The notes beneath the pieces are model-generated. The model saw only the letters and a program-made list of their open reading frames with translations, was not told the DNA's origin and made no database searches. Below are positions 16,523-25,508 of a stretch of 64,000 bases of DNA, one piece after another (within the stretch, counting starts at the first letter, position 1; each line of letters begins with the position of its first letter). Source of the DNA: Amycolatopsis anabasis (GTDB lineage: Bacteria; Actinomycetota; Actinomycetes; Mycobacteriales; Pseudonocardiaceae); the NCBI RefSeq assembly GCF_009765355.1, contig NZ_VTHK01000024.1:62001-126000 (forward strand), in the 5' to 3' direction. The translations under genes and the position numbers were made by a program.

Positions 16523-18520
16523 CTAGGGCTGCCCCGGTTCGGGTTTGAGGCGGTACACCGAGGCGTCCGCGTTGCGGTAGACGAGTTCCAGGAACGGCAG
16601 CGTGTCCAGGCCGATCAGGCCCTCCTGGCGGGGGTGGTGCGCCGGGTAGCCGCCGCGGCCCACGATCACCCAGCGCACGTTCAGCCGCCGCACCGCGTCG
16701 CGCACCTTCGGGTTCGTGTCGTACTCGCGGAAGTGGTCGCCCAGCAGTAGCGCGTCCGACGGCGGCACGGCCTCGTCGAAATGCCCGGCCACGGTCCGGA
16801 CCCCGCTGATCGCGTACGTCCACACGGTCCCGTCGAACCGGTCGTTCATCGCCCACTCGCCCGGTTTCGCGCGCTTGCCCAGCTCCAGCATGGCCTGCGC
16901 CTCGTCCGCGCTGACCGGCATGTCGTGCTTGTCGGGCCGGGTGTAACCGGGGGCGACCAGCGCGGTGTTCGATCGGGTGTACAGGCCTTTGCTCACGCCC
17001 GCGAAGCCGACCAGCACGACGGCCGCGAGCCCGGCGGCGAGCCACGGCGCGCCCTTGACCCGGGGCGGCAGCTTCGGCAGCGCCTCGATCCGGTCGCGCA
17101 GCCACGACTGCGTCTCGGCCAGCCCGTGCGCGGCGATCAGGCACAGCGGCACCGCGGCCATCGAGATGAACCGGAACGGGTCGTCCCACCACGGCCGGGA
17201 CAGCGCCTTCACCAGCTCGGAATCCGTGGCGGAGGACACGGCGATGTAGAAGATCCCGACGACCAGCGCGGTGCCGCCGATCCAGCGCAAACCGTTCAGC
17301 CGCGCGAAGAACACCAGCCCCAGGAAGAGCGCGGCGGCGAGCCACACCTGCGGGTTCGCCTCGAAGTGCTGGAACAGCAACAGCGAACCGAGCGCCGTGC
17401 TCGCCTTCCCCTCCGGCGGCCAGCCCCAGTACGGCACGTTGCCGCTGGCCAGCCCGAGCGCGCCGAACAGCTGCAGCCACGCCACCAGCACGCTGGCCAC
17501 CGCCATCGGCAGCAGTGCCAGCAGGTCCCGGCCGATCGTGCGGCGCTTCGGTGTCGCCGCGTTCAACCACCGCTGGATCAGCATCGGCAGCGCGAACAGG
17601 ATGCCCGCGAACAGCGTCGACGAGTGCACGGTCAGCAGGCCCACCGCGGCGACCACGAACACGAACCCGGTGTCCGCGGCCGGACGGGTCAGGTACCGGT
17701 GCAGGGCCACCGCGCCGAGCGGGGTGAACGCGAGGCCGAGCAGGAACGGGAGCAGCGGGCCGCGGTCCATCGATTCGTACAGCGCCGTCGCGGGGGCCAC
17801 CGCGACCAGGGCGGCCGCGCCGGCGAGCACCGCGCGGCCGCGGAACTCCCGCACCACGGCGACCAGCGACAGCGCGAGCAAACCGGGCAGCAGCACGGTG
17901 TTGGAGTTCAGGATCGACGGGATCGAGGCGTCGGTCAGCTGGTAGGCGATCGCGCCGATCAGGTGGTAGGCGTTGGGGTAGAAGACCCCGGCCGCGTCGC
18001 CGTACCAGTTCGTCTGGCCGGTGCCGAAGAGCGAGCCGTCGCCGGTGTCGGTGATGTAGCGGATGCCGTTCGCGTGGTAGACCGCGTCGAAGCCCTGCGC
18101 GATCGAGTTCAGCTTGCCCAGGCCGTGGAACACCGTGTACAGGCCCACCGCGGTCGCGAGCAGGAGGCAGGCCAGCACGGCGAGGTGGCCGTGGCGGGCC
18201 CACAGCGCCTCCACCACGGGTCTCGCGCCGTCGTGCTTGGCGCGGTACCGGCGGACCGTGAGCCACCGCAGCCCGAACGCCACACCGGTGAACAGGACCG
18301 TCGCGACGAGGAAGGTCCCGACGTTGAACGGCACGCCGATGGCCGCGTACCAGGGCCCGGCCAGCCCGCCGATCGCGTAGGTGAACAGCGGCGCCATCGC
18401 CGCGAGCACCCAGCCGCGCAGACCGACCGCGAGGCCGGTCGCCAGACCGGGAATCAGCAGAACCAGGACATAAACCGCGATCGTCACCGCGTCGAAGGCT
18501 GGGCTGGTACTCGTGGGCAC
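16523..18520 (-). CDS. DUF6541-type polytopic membrane protein, paralogue 1
   Basis: A 665-aa integral membrane protein with about a dozen hydrophobic helices and a C-terminal extracytoplasmic tail of roughly 190 residues. The layout resembles GT-C glycosyltransferases. Marks shared with the paralogues at 18568 and 25509 are FDAVYHANGIRYI, FYPNAYHLIGA, ALSRPWWDDPFRFI and, in the tail, REYDTNPKVRDAVRRLNVRW. The family has no assigned activity that I know of. A polyprenyl-phosphate-sugar transferase role is inferred from topology and neighbouring cell-wall genes. ATG 18520 starts 47 bp after the stop of paralogue 2, so they form an operon. Confidence 0.8.
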   Translation of the reverse strand: MPTSTSPAFDAVTIAVYVLVLLIPGLATGLAVGLRGWVLAAMAPLFTYAIGGLAGPWYAAIGVPFNVGTFLVATVLFTGVAFGLRWLTVRRYRAKHDGARPVVEALWARHGHLAVLACLLLATAVGLYTVFHGLGKLNSIAQGFDAVYHANGIRYITDTGDGSLFGTGQTNWYGDAAGVFYPNAYHLIGAIAYQLTDASIPSILNSNTVLLPGLLALSLVAVVREFRGRAVLAGAAALVAVAPATALYESMDRGPLLPFLLGLAFTPLGAVALHRYLTRPAADTGFVFVVAAVGLLTVHSSTLFAGILFALPMLIQRWLNAATPKRRTIGRDLLALLPMAVASVLVAWLQLFGALGLASGNVPYWGWPPEGKASTALGSLLLFQHFEANPQVWLAAALFLGLVFFARLNGLRWIGGTALVVGIFYIAVSSATDSELVKALSRPWWDDPFRFISMAAVPLCLIAAHGLAETQSWLRDRIEALPKLPPRVKGAPWLAAGLAAVVLVGFAGVSKGLYTRSNTALVAPGYTRPDKHDMPVSADEAQAMLELGKRAKPGEWAMNDRFDGTVWTYAISGVRTVAGHFDEAVPPSDALLLGDHFREYDTNPKVRDAVRRLNVRWVIVGRGGYPAHHPRQEGLIGLDTLPFLELVYRNADASVYRLKPEPGQP

Positions 18521-18567
18521 GGCTCACCCTAACCAGACGTTGCGTGCAGGTAACTTCCGCATGTGGT

Positions 18568-20493
18568 TCACCCCTTGAGTTGAAACAGCACGGCATCCCG
18601 GTTCGAGTAAATCCGCTCGAGAAACGGCAATCCGTCGAGCGCGGTCAGTCCCGGCGGGCGTTCGGTGTCGCCGAAGATGCGCCCGGTGGTCACCAGCACC
18701 CAGCGCACGTTCCGCCGCTCGAGGGCGGCCCGCACCGCGGGATCCCGGTCGTAGAAGCGGAACCGCTCGAGCAGGAACCGGGTGTCCGCGGGCGCGCCGA
18801 CGTTCTCGAAATGCCCGGCCATCGGCCGGACGCCGCCGATCGCGTAACTCCACGCCGTCCCGTCGAACCATTCGTTGAGGACCCATTCCCCGGGCCGGGC
18901 GCGCCTCCCGAGTTCCAGCATGGCCTGGACCTCCTGCGGGCTCACCACCATCCCCTCCGCGCGGGGGGTGGAATTCCCCCAGGTCAGCGCCACGTAGTCG
19001 GCGTTGGCCCGGAAGTACCCGCCCTGGGTGGCCAGCCCGAACGCGGCCAGCACCACGACCGCGGCGACCGCGCCCGCCGCGCGCCCGAGGGGCCGGGCGA
19101 TCCGGCGCAGCCCGCGCTGCAGTTCGGCGAGGCCGTGCGCGGCGAGCACGCACATCGGGAGACCGGCGAGCGCGACCAGCCGGAACCGGTCGTCCCACCA
19201 CGGCCGGGACAGCGTCATCACCCAGTCCGCGTCCGAAACGGCCACCGCGACGTAGAGGAAGCCGAACGCCACCGCGGCGCCGCCGAGCCAGCGCAGCGCC
19301 CCGAGCCGGAACGCGAAGACCACCCCGATCAGCAACGCGACCGCGAGCCAGAGTTGCGGTTCCCGGGAGTTGTGCGAGAACGCGAGCAACTCGCCCAGTG
19401 CCCTCGGCAGCGTGTAGTTGGCCTTCCAGCCGGTGTATTCGAAGTTCTCCGCGAGCTTGAGGGCGCCGAGCAGATGGGGCAGGGCGAGCAGCGCCCCCGC
19501 CGCGGCGACCGGCAGCAGGGCCAGGACGTCCCGGCCCGGCACCCGCCACGAACGCGCCGACCACCAGCGCTGCACCAGGACCGGCACCGCGAACACCACC
19601 GCGCCGAACAGCGCGCTCGAATGGATCGCGAGCAGGGCGACCACGGCCACGGCCAGCAGCAGACCGGTGTCCGGGGCCGGGCGGACCAGGTACCGGTGCC
19701 CGGCCACCGCGACCAGCGGGGTGAGCGCCAGCGCGAGCGTGAACGGCAGCAGTGGGCTGCTCCACGTGCCGTAGGTGACCATGGTGGCCGCGACCACGGT
19801 CAGCGCGGAGAAACCGGCGAGGACCGCGCGCCCGCGGAAATGCCGGACCAGGGTGACCGTCGACAGCGCGAGCAGGCCGACCACGAGCACGGTGTGCGCG
19901 TTGAGGATCGCCGGCACGCTCACCCCGCACAGCTGGTAGGCCAGCGCCGCGAGCAGGTGGTAGCCGTTGGGGTAGAACGAACCGCCGTCGAACCAGGTGA
20001 CCGAACCCATGCCGAACAGCCCGCTGTCGCCGGTGTCCGCGAGGTACCGGATCCCGTTGGCGTGGAAGGGCGCGTCGAAACCCTGCGGGATGGCGCCCAG
20101 GTTTCCCATCCCGGTGAGCACGGCGTACCCGCTGGTCCCGGCGGCGAGCAGCAGGCAGCCGAGGACCGCGAGCTGCCCGGCGGGAGTCCATGCCTTGTCC
20201 GGGGTTTCCTCCGCGCGTCCGAACCGGACGGTCAGCCGGCGGGCCCCGGCGAACGCGGCGGCCAGCAGGGCCGTCGACATGCCGTAGGTCGCCCAGGTGA
20301 AGCCAAGCCCGAGCATCGGCAGCAGGGGACCGGAAATCCCGGCGACCGCGTAACTCAGCAGCGGCGCCATTCCGGCGAGCGTCCAGCCCCGCAGCCCGCC
20401 CGCGACGCCGATCAGCAGCCCCGGCCCCAGGAGCACGAGCAGGAAGCCCCCGACGACCGCGGCCGTGGACCAGGCAGGAACAAAGAGAGGCAA
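18568..20493 (-). CDS. DUF6541-type polytopic membrane protein, paralogue 2
   Basis: A 641-aa membrane protein with the same plan as its neighbour: N-terminal helices (GFLLVLLGPGLLIGVAGGLR), FDAPFHANGIRYLADTGDSG, FYPNGYHLLAALAYQL, TLSRPWWDDRFRLVA, then a soluble tail with FYDRDPAVRAALERRNVRW. It is clearly a tandem duplicate of the gene at 16523 that has diverged. It starts at ATG 20493 after a 427-bp gene-free interval that holds its promoter. Activity unknown; probably GT-C-like. Confidence 0.8.
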   Translation of the reverse strand: MPLFVPAWSTAAVVGGFLLVLLGPGLLIGVAGGLRGWTLAGMAPLLSYAVAGISGPLLPMLGLGFTWATYGMSTALLAAAFAGARRLTVRFGRAEETPDKAWTPAGQLAVLGCLLLAAGTSGYAVLTGMGNLGAIPQGFDAPFHANGIRYLADTGDSGLFGMGSVTWFDGGSFYPNGYHLLAALAYQLCGVSVPAILNAHTVLVVGLLALSTVTLVRHFRGRAVLAGFSALTVVAATMVTYGTWSSPLLPFTLALALTPLVAVAGHRYLVRPAPDTGLLLAVAVVALLAIHSSALFGAVVFAVPVLVQRWWSARSWRVPGRDVLALLPVAAAGALLALPHLLGALKLAENFEYTGWKANYTLPRALGELLAFSHNSREPQLWLAVALLIGVVFAFRLGALRWLGGAAVAFGFLYVAVAVSDADWVMTLSRPWWDDRFRLVALAGLPMCVLAAHGLAELQRGLRRIARPLGRAAGAVAAVVVLAAFGLATQGGYFRANADYVALTWGNSTPRAEGMVVSPQEVQAMLELGRRARPGEWVLNEWFDGTAWSYAIGGVRPMAGHFENVGAPADTRFLLERFRFYDRDPAVRAALERRNVRWVLVTTGRIFGDTERPPGLTALDGLPFLERIYSNRDAVLFQLKG

Positions 20494-20920
20494 CCGGGCA
20501 TCCGTGAGGTTTCGGGGCCGTCGCGGGACGGCCGGGCCGGACTACTGATAACGAGCGTGCCGGAAACACGAGGGTGCCCGGGGTGGTACATCGCTTTTAC
20601 GTTTCCGAACCCAGCGTGGTTGCCTCGGCGGGCAATTCGATGACCAGTGGCAATCGTCACTGGAACTGATGAGGCGAATGGTCCTCGGCACTGCGCCGAG
20701 CCGCGCAGCGTGGCCACATTTCACTCGAAAGTGGTGAATTGTCGACGACCGGTTATGCGCGCCCGGAAACCGATTCGCCGGCGAGTTCACCGGCTCGGGT
20801 GGTGTTGCCCGGAAACCCGGATCGTCACCCAATAGAAACGTTTGGCGGTGGTGGTCGATACTTGTGCATAGACATGCCAGGCGCGCTCGGGTGGGGGCGT
20901 CCCCCAGAGGGTGAGGGACA
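20494..20920. other. Divergent 427-bp intergenic interval with short hairpins
   Basis: This lies between the minus-strand DUF6541 operon and the plus-strand AftB-like gene. No gene is recognised. Several short perfect inverted repeats follow one another: CCAGTG/CACTGG (20644-20663), CTCGGC/GCCGAG (20684-20700) and CACT-CGAA-AGTG (20722-20733). They could be operators or a structured leader. The sequence is less GC-rich than the genes. Confidence 0.5.
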
Positions 20921-22603
20921 GTGGTGGTCGTCGTGGCGGGCGCGTGGCTGCTGCTGGCCGTCCTCGTGCTCGCCGGATGGCCGCGGCTGAACGCCGATCC
21001 GGGCTGGCGCGGCGGCGTCCTGCTGCTCGTCCTTTCCCTGTCAGTCGCTCACCAGCTCCTGTTCGCCACGATCACCGACGACGCGTTCGTCCCGTTCCGC
21101 TACGCGCAGCACATCGCCGACGGGAGCGGGGCCGTCTTCAACCAGGGCGAGCGGGTGGAGGGCTACTCGGACTTCGCCTGGGTGGTGCTCATCGCGTGGT
21201 CGAAGGCGTTGTTCGGCCTGGACATCCCGGCCTCGGCGGCGGTGCTCGGCGTGCTGTGCGCCCTCGGCTGCGTGCTGCTGGCGTACTTCCTGGTCAACCG
21301 GATCGTCGCCCGCGCGGCCGGTGACCCGGCCCGCGAACGGCCCGCGTTCGGCGTCCTCGCGGCGGTGCTGACCGCCGGGGCGAACGGCCTCGCCGCGTAC
21401 GGGCCCTCCGGCAGCGCGACGCCGTTCTTCGTCTTCGGCGTGCTCGCCGTGCTGACCGCGCTCGCGGCGCGGCGCCCGGTCGTGGCCGGGGTGCTCGTCG
21501 CGCTCGCCATGATGACCCGGCCGGGCGGGCTGGTGCTCGCGCTACTCGCCGGGTTGTGGCTGGTCTTCGAGGCGGCCCGGAACCGGGCGAGCTGGTGGGC
21601 CCCGGCCGGGTTCGCCCTGGGCGCGCTGGTGCTGGTGGTGCCGTGGACGGCGTGGCGGGTGCTCTACTACGGGGAGCCGGTGCCCAACGCGGTGGTCGTG
21701 AAACTCGGCGGCCCGCTCGGCGAACGGCTGGCCGGCGGCTGGCGCTACCTCGCCGGTTTTTCCTTGGCACACCTGGCTTTCCTGGTGCTGGCCGGGGTCG
21801 CGCTCGTGCTGTTCGCCCGCCGGAGCCGGGGCTGGCGGGTGCACGAGGCGAACGCGCGCTCGCTGGTCTGGCTGATCTTCGTGGTCGCCCTCGGCCTCTC
21901 CGTCGCGGTCGTCTTCGCGGGCGGGGACGGCGAGCCCGGCTACCGGCTGCTGGCCGCGGTGCCACCGCTGCTCGCGGTCGGCGCGATCGCCGCCTGCGGT
22001 GTCCGGGGCGCGGCGCGGGGCCTGCCGTCCCCGCGCCCGCGGCGGCCGCTCACCGAACGCCGCTGGGTGCCCGCGGCCGGGCTCGCGGTCACCGGGCTGA
22101 GCCTGGCGGTGTCCGTCCACGGCGACCAGTTCCTCCCGGCGATCCGCGACGGCCGCGTGCGGACCGCCGAACTGGCCGAGATCGGCGCCTGGCTGGGCGA
22201 TCGGCTGCCGTCCGGTTCGGTGGTGGCCACCTACGCCAACGGTCCGCTCGCGTACTGGGCGGGGCGGCAGCTGGTGGTGGTCGACGTGCTCGGCCTCACC
22301 GACGCGCACATCGCCCGCGACGGCGAGCGCGTGGTGACCGCCCGCGGCACGGTCGCGAACGACTACGACTACGTGGTCAACGTGCGGCGCCCGGCCCTGG
22401 CGGTCACCACCGCCGACGGGTATTCGGCCAAGCAGCGGTGCGCGGTGGACCCGGTGTACGCCGACCGCTACCAGGTCGCGACGTTCCGGCGGGAGGGGAC
22501 GTCGAAGTGGATCGCGGTGTACCCGCGCAGCGAGCAGGCGGGGGCGCAGATCCAGGCGCTGGACGCCGATCCGAGGTTCGTCCACGTGCCCTGCCCGGCG
22601 TAG
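20921..22603 (+). CDS. GT-C membrane glycosyltransferase, AftB-like
   Basis: A 560-aa polytopic protein. After two helices it has the GT-C signature ITDDAFVPFRYAQ (Asp53-Asp54) and then GSGAVFNQGERVEGYSDFAW. The FNQGERVE string closely matches what I recall of AftB, which adds terminal beta-1,2-arabinofuranose using decaprenyl-phosphoryl-arabinose. About ten helices follow, then an extracytoplasmic tail of around 150 residues. GTG 20921 follows GTGAGGGA. An arabinofuranosyl- or mannosyltransferase role is likely. It sits about 5 kb from glf but not in the usual AftB slot beside ubiA, so I leave the symbol blank. Confidence 0.78.
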   Translation: MVVVVAGAWLLLAVLVLAGWPRLNADPGWRGGVLLLVLSLSVAHQLLFATITDDAFVPFRYAQHIADGSGAVFNQGERVEGYSDFAWVVLIAWSKALFGLDIPASAAVLGVLCALGCVLLAYFLVNRIVARAAGDPARERPAFGVLAAVLTAGANGLAAYGPSGSATPFFVFGVLAVLTALAARRPVVAGVLVALAMMTRPGGLVLALLAGLWLVFEAARNRASWWAPAGFALGALVLVVPWTAWRVLYYGEPVPNAVVVKLGGPLGERLAGGWRYLAGFSLAHLAFLVLAGVALVLFARRSRGWRVHEANARSLVWLIFVVALGLSVAVVFAGGDGEPGYRLLAAVPPLLAVGAIAACGVRGAARGLPSPRPRRPLTERRWVPAAGLAVTGLSLAVSVHGDQFLPAIRDGRVRTAELAEIGAWLGDRLPSGSVVATYANGPLAYWAGRQLVVVDVLGLTDAHIARDGERVVTARGTVANDYDYVVNVRRPALAVTTADGYSAKQRCAVDPVYADRYQVATFRREGTSKWIAVYPRSEQAGAQIQALDADPRFVHVPCPA

Positions 22604-22609
22604 GTCACA

Positions 22610-22650
22610 AGGCTACGCGTGGGTAACCTACGGTCGCGTAGCCTGTCGGC
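22610..22650 (+). promoter_or_regulatory. Promoter with inverted repeat upstream of plsC-like gene
   Basis: Ten-base arms AGGCTACGCG and CGCGTAGCCT (22610-22619, 22635-22644) are separated by 15 nt. The right arm contains TAGCCT, a good actinobacterial -10, ending six bases before ATG 22651; the transcript would therefore be leaderless. A repressor on this palindrome would cover the -10. Confidence 0.45.
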
Positions 22651-23385
22651 ATGGCTGAGCTCGTGTACCCGCCCGTCATCCTGGCGGCGAAGACCATGTT
22701 CCGCGTCCTCGACAACCGGCTGCGGGTGGAGGGCACCGAGCACATCCCGGCCACCGGCGGGGCGGTGATCGCCTGCAACCACGTCAGCTACCTGGACTTC
22801 ATCTTCTGCGGGCTGGGGGCGCGCCCGGCGAAGCGGCTGGTGCGGTTCATGGCCAAGAAGGAGATCTTCGCCAACCGGATCGCCGGGCCGCTGATGCGCG
22901 GGATGCACCACATCTCGGTCGACCGGGCGGCCGGGCTGGAGTCCTACCGGGAGGCGGTCGAGCGGCTGCGGTCCGGGGAGGTCGTCGGCGTCTTCCCGGA
23001 GGCGACCATCAGCCGCTCGTTCACCGTCAAGGAGATCAAGTCCGGGGCGATGCGGATGGCCGCCGAGGCGGGCGTCCCGGTGGTGCCGATGGCCGTGTGG
23101 GGCACGCAGCGGCTGTGGACCAAGGGACGGCCGCGCACGCTGACCAGGCGGCACGTGCCGATCTCGATCCTGGCGGGCGAGCCGATGCGGCCGGGCCCGG
23201 ACGAGGATCCGGAGGTGCTCACCAAGGAGCTGCGGGTGCGGATGGGCGGCCTGCTGGACCGGGTGCAGGCCGAGTACCCGGAGATCCCGAAGACCGAGGA
23301 CGAGCGCTGGTGGCTGCCCGCCCACCTCGGCGGCACCGCCCCCACCCCGGAAGAAGCCGCCGACCTCGACCGCCGACGCGACTAG
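22651..23385 (+). CDS. 1-acyl-sn-glycerol-3-phosphate acyltransferase (PlsC family)
   Basis: A 244-aa phospholipid acyltransferase, acting at the inner face of the membrane to make phosphatidic acid. The catalytic HX4D is His44/Asp49 in CNHVSYLDF. The phosphate-binding motif is GVFPEATISRSF, in place of the common EGTR. VPVVPMAVWGTQRLW is motif IV. The N-terminus is short and hydrophobic (PPVILAAKTMFRVL). ATG 22651 is probably transcribed leaderless. It converges with the HAD gene across a type B cassette. Confidence 0.9.
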   Translation: MAELVYPPVILAAKTMFRVLDNRLRVEGTEHIPATGGAVIACNHVSYLDFIFCGLGARPAKRLVRFMAKKEIFANRIAGPLMRGMHHISVDRAAGLESYREAVERLRSGEVVGVFPEATISRSFTVKEIKSGAMRMAAEAGVPVVPMAVWGTQRLWTKGRPRTLTRRHVPISILAGEPMRPGPDEDPEVLTKELRVRMGGLLDRVQAEYPEIPKTEDERWWLPAHLGGTAPTPEEAADLDRRRD

Positions 23386-23450
23386 GCTCCGTGCTTTCGC
23401 TCAGCGACCGAGAGATCCCGCCACCTCCCTATCCGCTGGGCCGGGGGAGG

Positions 23451-23528
23451 AAGGGACCTTCGCTCCGGCAATTCGATAGCGAGGGACCTTTACTCCGGAA
23501 AAACGTGAGTAAAGGTCCCTCGCTATCG
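23451..23528. repeat. Palindromic cassette type B, copy 1
   Basis: The core is a perfect 22-bp inverted repeat (arms at 23474-23495 and 23507-23528, based on GAGGGACCTTTACTC) with an 11-nt loop. A third, partial arm AAGGGACCTTCGCTCC precedes it and can pair in part with the inner arm (TCGCT/AGCGA). It lies between the convergent plsC-like and HAD genes. It resembles copy 2 at 30450 and probably terminates transcription both ways. Confidence 0.88.
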
Positions 23529-23558
23529 CGGGGGCCTGGGCAGGGGCGGATCGCCAGG

Positions 23559-24374
23559 TCAGAACCAGCGTTCGAGGACTTGGGCCACGCCGTCCTCGGA
23601 GTTCGGCGCGGTGATCTCGTCGGCGGTGGCCAGGACCTCGGGGTGGGCGTTGGCCATCGCCACGCCGTGTCCCGCCCAGCGCAGCATCTCCAGGTCGTTG
23701 GGCATGTCGCCGAACGCGATGGTCCGCTCGGCCGGGATGCCGAGCCGCTCGGCGACCTCGGCGAGCCCGGTCGCCTTGGTCACCCCGTGCGCGGCGACCT
23801 CGATCAGCCCGCCACCCGCGGAGAACGTGATGTCCACCGAGCCGTCCAGCACCTCGCGCGCCGCCTCGGCCATCGCGTCCGAGGTCATTTCGGTGTGGCT
23901 GACCAGCAGTTTCACCGCGTCGTGCCCGAGCACCTCGGCGAGCGGCACGGTGTGGCAGTCGGTGTCGCCCCACGGGTTGAAGTAGGACGGTTCGGCCACC
24001 AGGTTCTGGAAACCCGGGTCGAGCGCGCGCTCGCCGACCCGTTCCGCGGCGAACCGGCAGCCGGGGATCGCCGTGCGCAGTGCCACGCCGACGTCGTGCA
24101 GCAGCTCCGGGGTCAGCTTGCCGAGCACCTCGAGCACCCGGTCGGCCCCGGCGTCGTAGAGCACCGCGCCGTTCGCGCACACCGTGTACCCGGTGAGCCC
24201 GGCCGGTTTCGCGACCGACGGGATGTACCGCGGCGGGCGGCCGCTGGCCAGGACGAACGGGACCCCGTCGGCGAGCACCCGGCGCACCACGCCGCGGGTG
24301 CGTTCGCTGAGCTTCTCCAGCGGGGTGAGCAGGGTTCCGTCGACGTCCGAGGCGATCAGGCGGGGTTTCTCCAC
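23559..24374 (-). CDS. Cof-type HAD-superfamily hydrolase
   Basis: A 271-aa phosphatase of the Cof/YbiV class. Motif I is IASDVDGTLL (nucleophile and general-acid aspartates), motif II LASGRPPRY, and motif IV IAFGDMPNDLEMLRWAG. The long cap between residues about 85 and 190 is the C2 type. The start is GTG 24374; the ribosome site is weak. Sugar phosphates or flavin precursors are usual substrates for the class; none can be assigned here. Divergent from the F420-type oxidoreductase. Confidence 0.9.
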   Translation of the reverse strand: MEKPRLIASDVDGTLLTPLEKLSERTRGVVRRVLADGVPFVLASGRPPRYIPSVAKPAGLTGYTVCANGAVLYDAGADRVLEVLGKLTPELLHDVGVALRTAIPGCRFAAERVGERALDPGFQNLVAEPSYFNPWGDTDCHTVPLAEVLGHDAVKLLVSHTEMTSDAMAEAAREVLDGSVDITFSAGGGLIEVAAHGVTKATGLAEVAERLGIPAERTIAFGDMPNDLEMLRWAGHGVAMANAHPEVLATADEITAPNSEDGVAQVLERWF

Positions 24375-24439
24375 AAGGTCATTGTCCCCGAGAGTGCCCG
24401 TTGCCCGGAGTGTCGGTGGACACCACTAGCTTTGGGCAC

Positions 24440-25327
24440 GTGCGCGTAGGCATCGTGATCCTTCCGGAAGATCGTTGGTGGGCCGCCGAGCCCAAGTGGC
24501 GGGCCGCCGAGGAGTACGGCTTCGACCACGCCTGGACCTATGACCACCTCGGCTGGAGATCCCTGGTCGACGGCCCGTGGTTCAGCGCGCTGCCCACGCT
24601 GACCGCGGCCGCGATGGTCACCTCGCGAATCCGGCTGGGCACCTTCGTCGCCTCGCCGGTGTTCCGGCATCCGGTGCCGTTCATGCGCGAGCTGATCACC
24701 CTGGACGACATCTCCGACGGCCGGTTCGTGCTCGGCGTCGGCGCCGGGGTCGGCCACCCGAGCTTCGACGCGACCGTGCTCGGCGAGCCCGAGCTGACCG
24801 CGAAGCAGCGCGCGGACCGGTTCATCGAGTTCGTCGAGGCGCTCGACGGGCTGCTCACCACGGACAAGTTCGACTACACCGGCGAGTTCTACCGGTCGCA
24901 GGGCGCGCGGAACCTGCCCGGTCCGGTGCAGCGGCCGCGGCTGCCGTTCCTGGTCGCGGCCAACGGGCCGCGCACGATGGGCCTGGCGGCCCGGTACGGC
25001 GGCGGCTGGGTCACCACCGGCCGCAAGGTCGACTCGCTCGACGAGTGGTGGACGGCGGTCGCCGAGCAGGCGGCGCGGTTCGACGAGAAGCTCGCGGCGG
25101 CGGGCCGGGAGCGCACCTCGGTGCAGCGCGTGCTCAGCCTGGACGCCGCCCCGGTGTACTCGCTGTCCAGCGTGGAGGCGTTCACCGACGCCGCGGGCCG
25201 GGCGGCCGAACTCGGGTTCACCGACATCGTCACGCACTGGCCGCGGTCCGGCGGACCGTACGAAGGACGCGAAGCCGTGCTCGAACGTGTAGCCGATGAC
25301 GTCCTGCCGAAACTGCAAGCGACATAG
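24440..25327 (+). CDS. LLM-class (F420- or FMN-dependent) oxidoreductase
   Basis: A TIM-barrel luciferase-like monooxygenase-family protein of about 295 aa. GTG 24440 (VRVGIVILPEDRWWAAEPKW) fits the family start better than the longer frame from 24401. Marks are DHAWTYDHLGW, IRLGTFVASPVFRHPVPF, and DDISDGRFVLGVGAGVGHP, typical of F420-dependent members. VAANGPRTMGLAARYGGGWVTTG follows. No relation to the luxCE-like genes 10 kb away is implied. Substrate unknown. Confidence 0.87.
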   Translation: MRVGIVILPEDRWWAAEPKWRAAEEYGFDHAWTYDHLGWRSLVDGPWFSALPTLTAAAMVTSRIRLGTFVASPVFRHPVPFMRELITLDDISDGRFVLGVGAGVGHPSFDATVLGEPELTAKQRADRFIEFVEALDGLLTTDKFDYTGEFYRSQGARNLPGPVQRPRLPFLVAANGPRTMGLAARYGGGWVTTGRKVDSLDEWWTAVAEQAARFDEKLAAAGRERTSVQRVLSLDAAPVYSLSSVEAFTDAAGRAAELGFTDIVTHWPRSGGPYEGREAVLERVADDVLPKLQAT

Positions 25328-25359
25328 GACTTACCCCGTTCGGGTGATCATGACTACGG

Positions 25360-25379
25360 TGGGAAACCGATTTCCCACG
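25360..25379. terminator. Short perfect hairpin downstream of LLM gene
   Basis: GTGGGAAA-CCGA-TTTCCCAC, eight-base perfect arms with a four-base loop, 32 bp after the oxidoreductase stop. It is a plausible terminator or operator in the convergent interval; there is no T-run. Confidence 0.5.
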
Positions 25380-25442
25380 ACGGTCGTCGTTTCAGGTAGT
25401 ACGGGAGTACAAGAGCTCGCCCCGGGGGTGCTGGGGGAACCG

Positions 25443-25491
25443 CGGGCCCCCGTGCGCTACGGAAGGGGTGGCCGTACCGCACGGGGGCCCG
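25443..25491. terminator. Long G+C-rich hairpin between convergent genes
   Basis: The arms CGGGCCCCCGTGCG (25443-25456) and its complement (25478-25491) are exact. They extend inward through one mismatch to TACGG/CCGTA with a nine-base loop, giving about 20 bp of stem. It lies in the 181-bp gap between the LLM oxidoreductase and DUF6541 paralogue 3, both ending here. Probably a bidirectional intrinsic terminator without a U-tract, as is common in actinomycetes. Confidence 0.75.
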
Positions 25492-25508
25492 GTCAATTCC
25501 GCGGGGAA

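Noticed and set aside
20911..21324. Alternative frame at the start of the AftB-like gene
   Set aside because: It is Arg/Pro-rich and out of frame with the DDAF/FNQGERVE signature.
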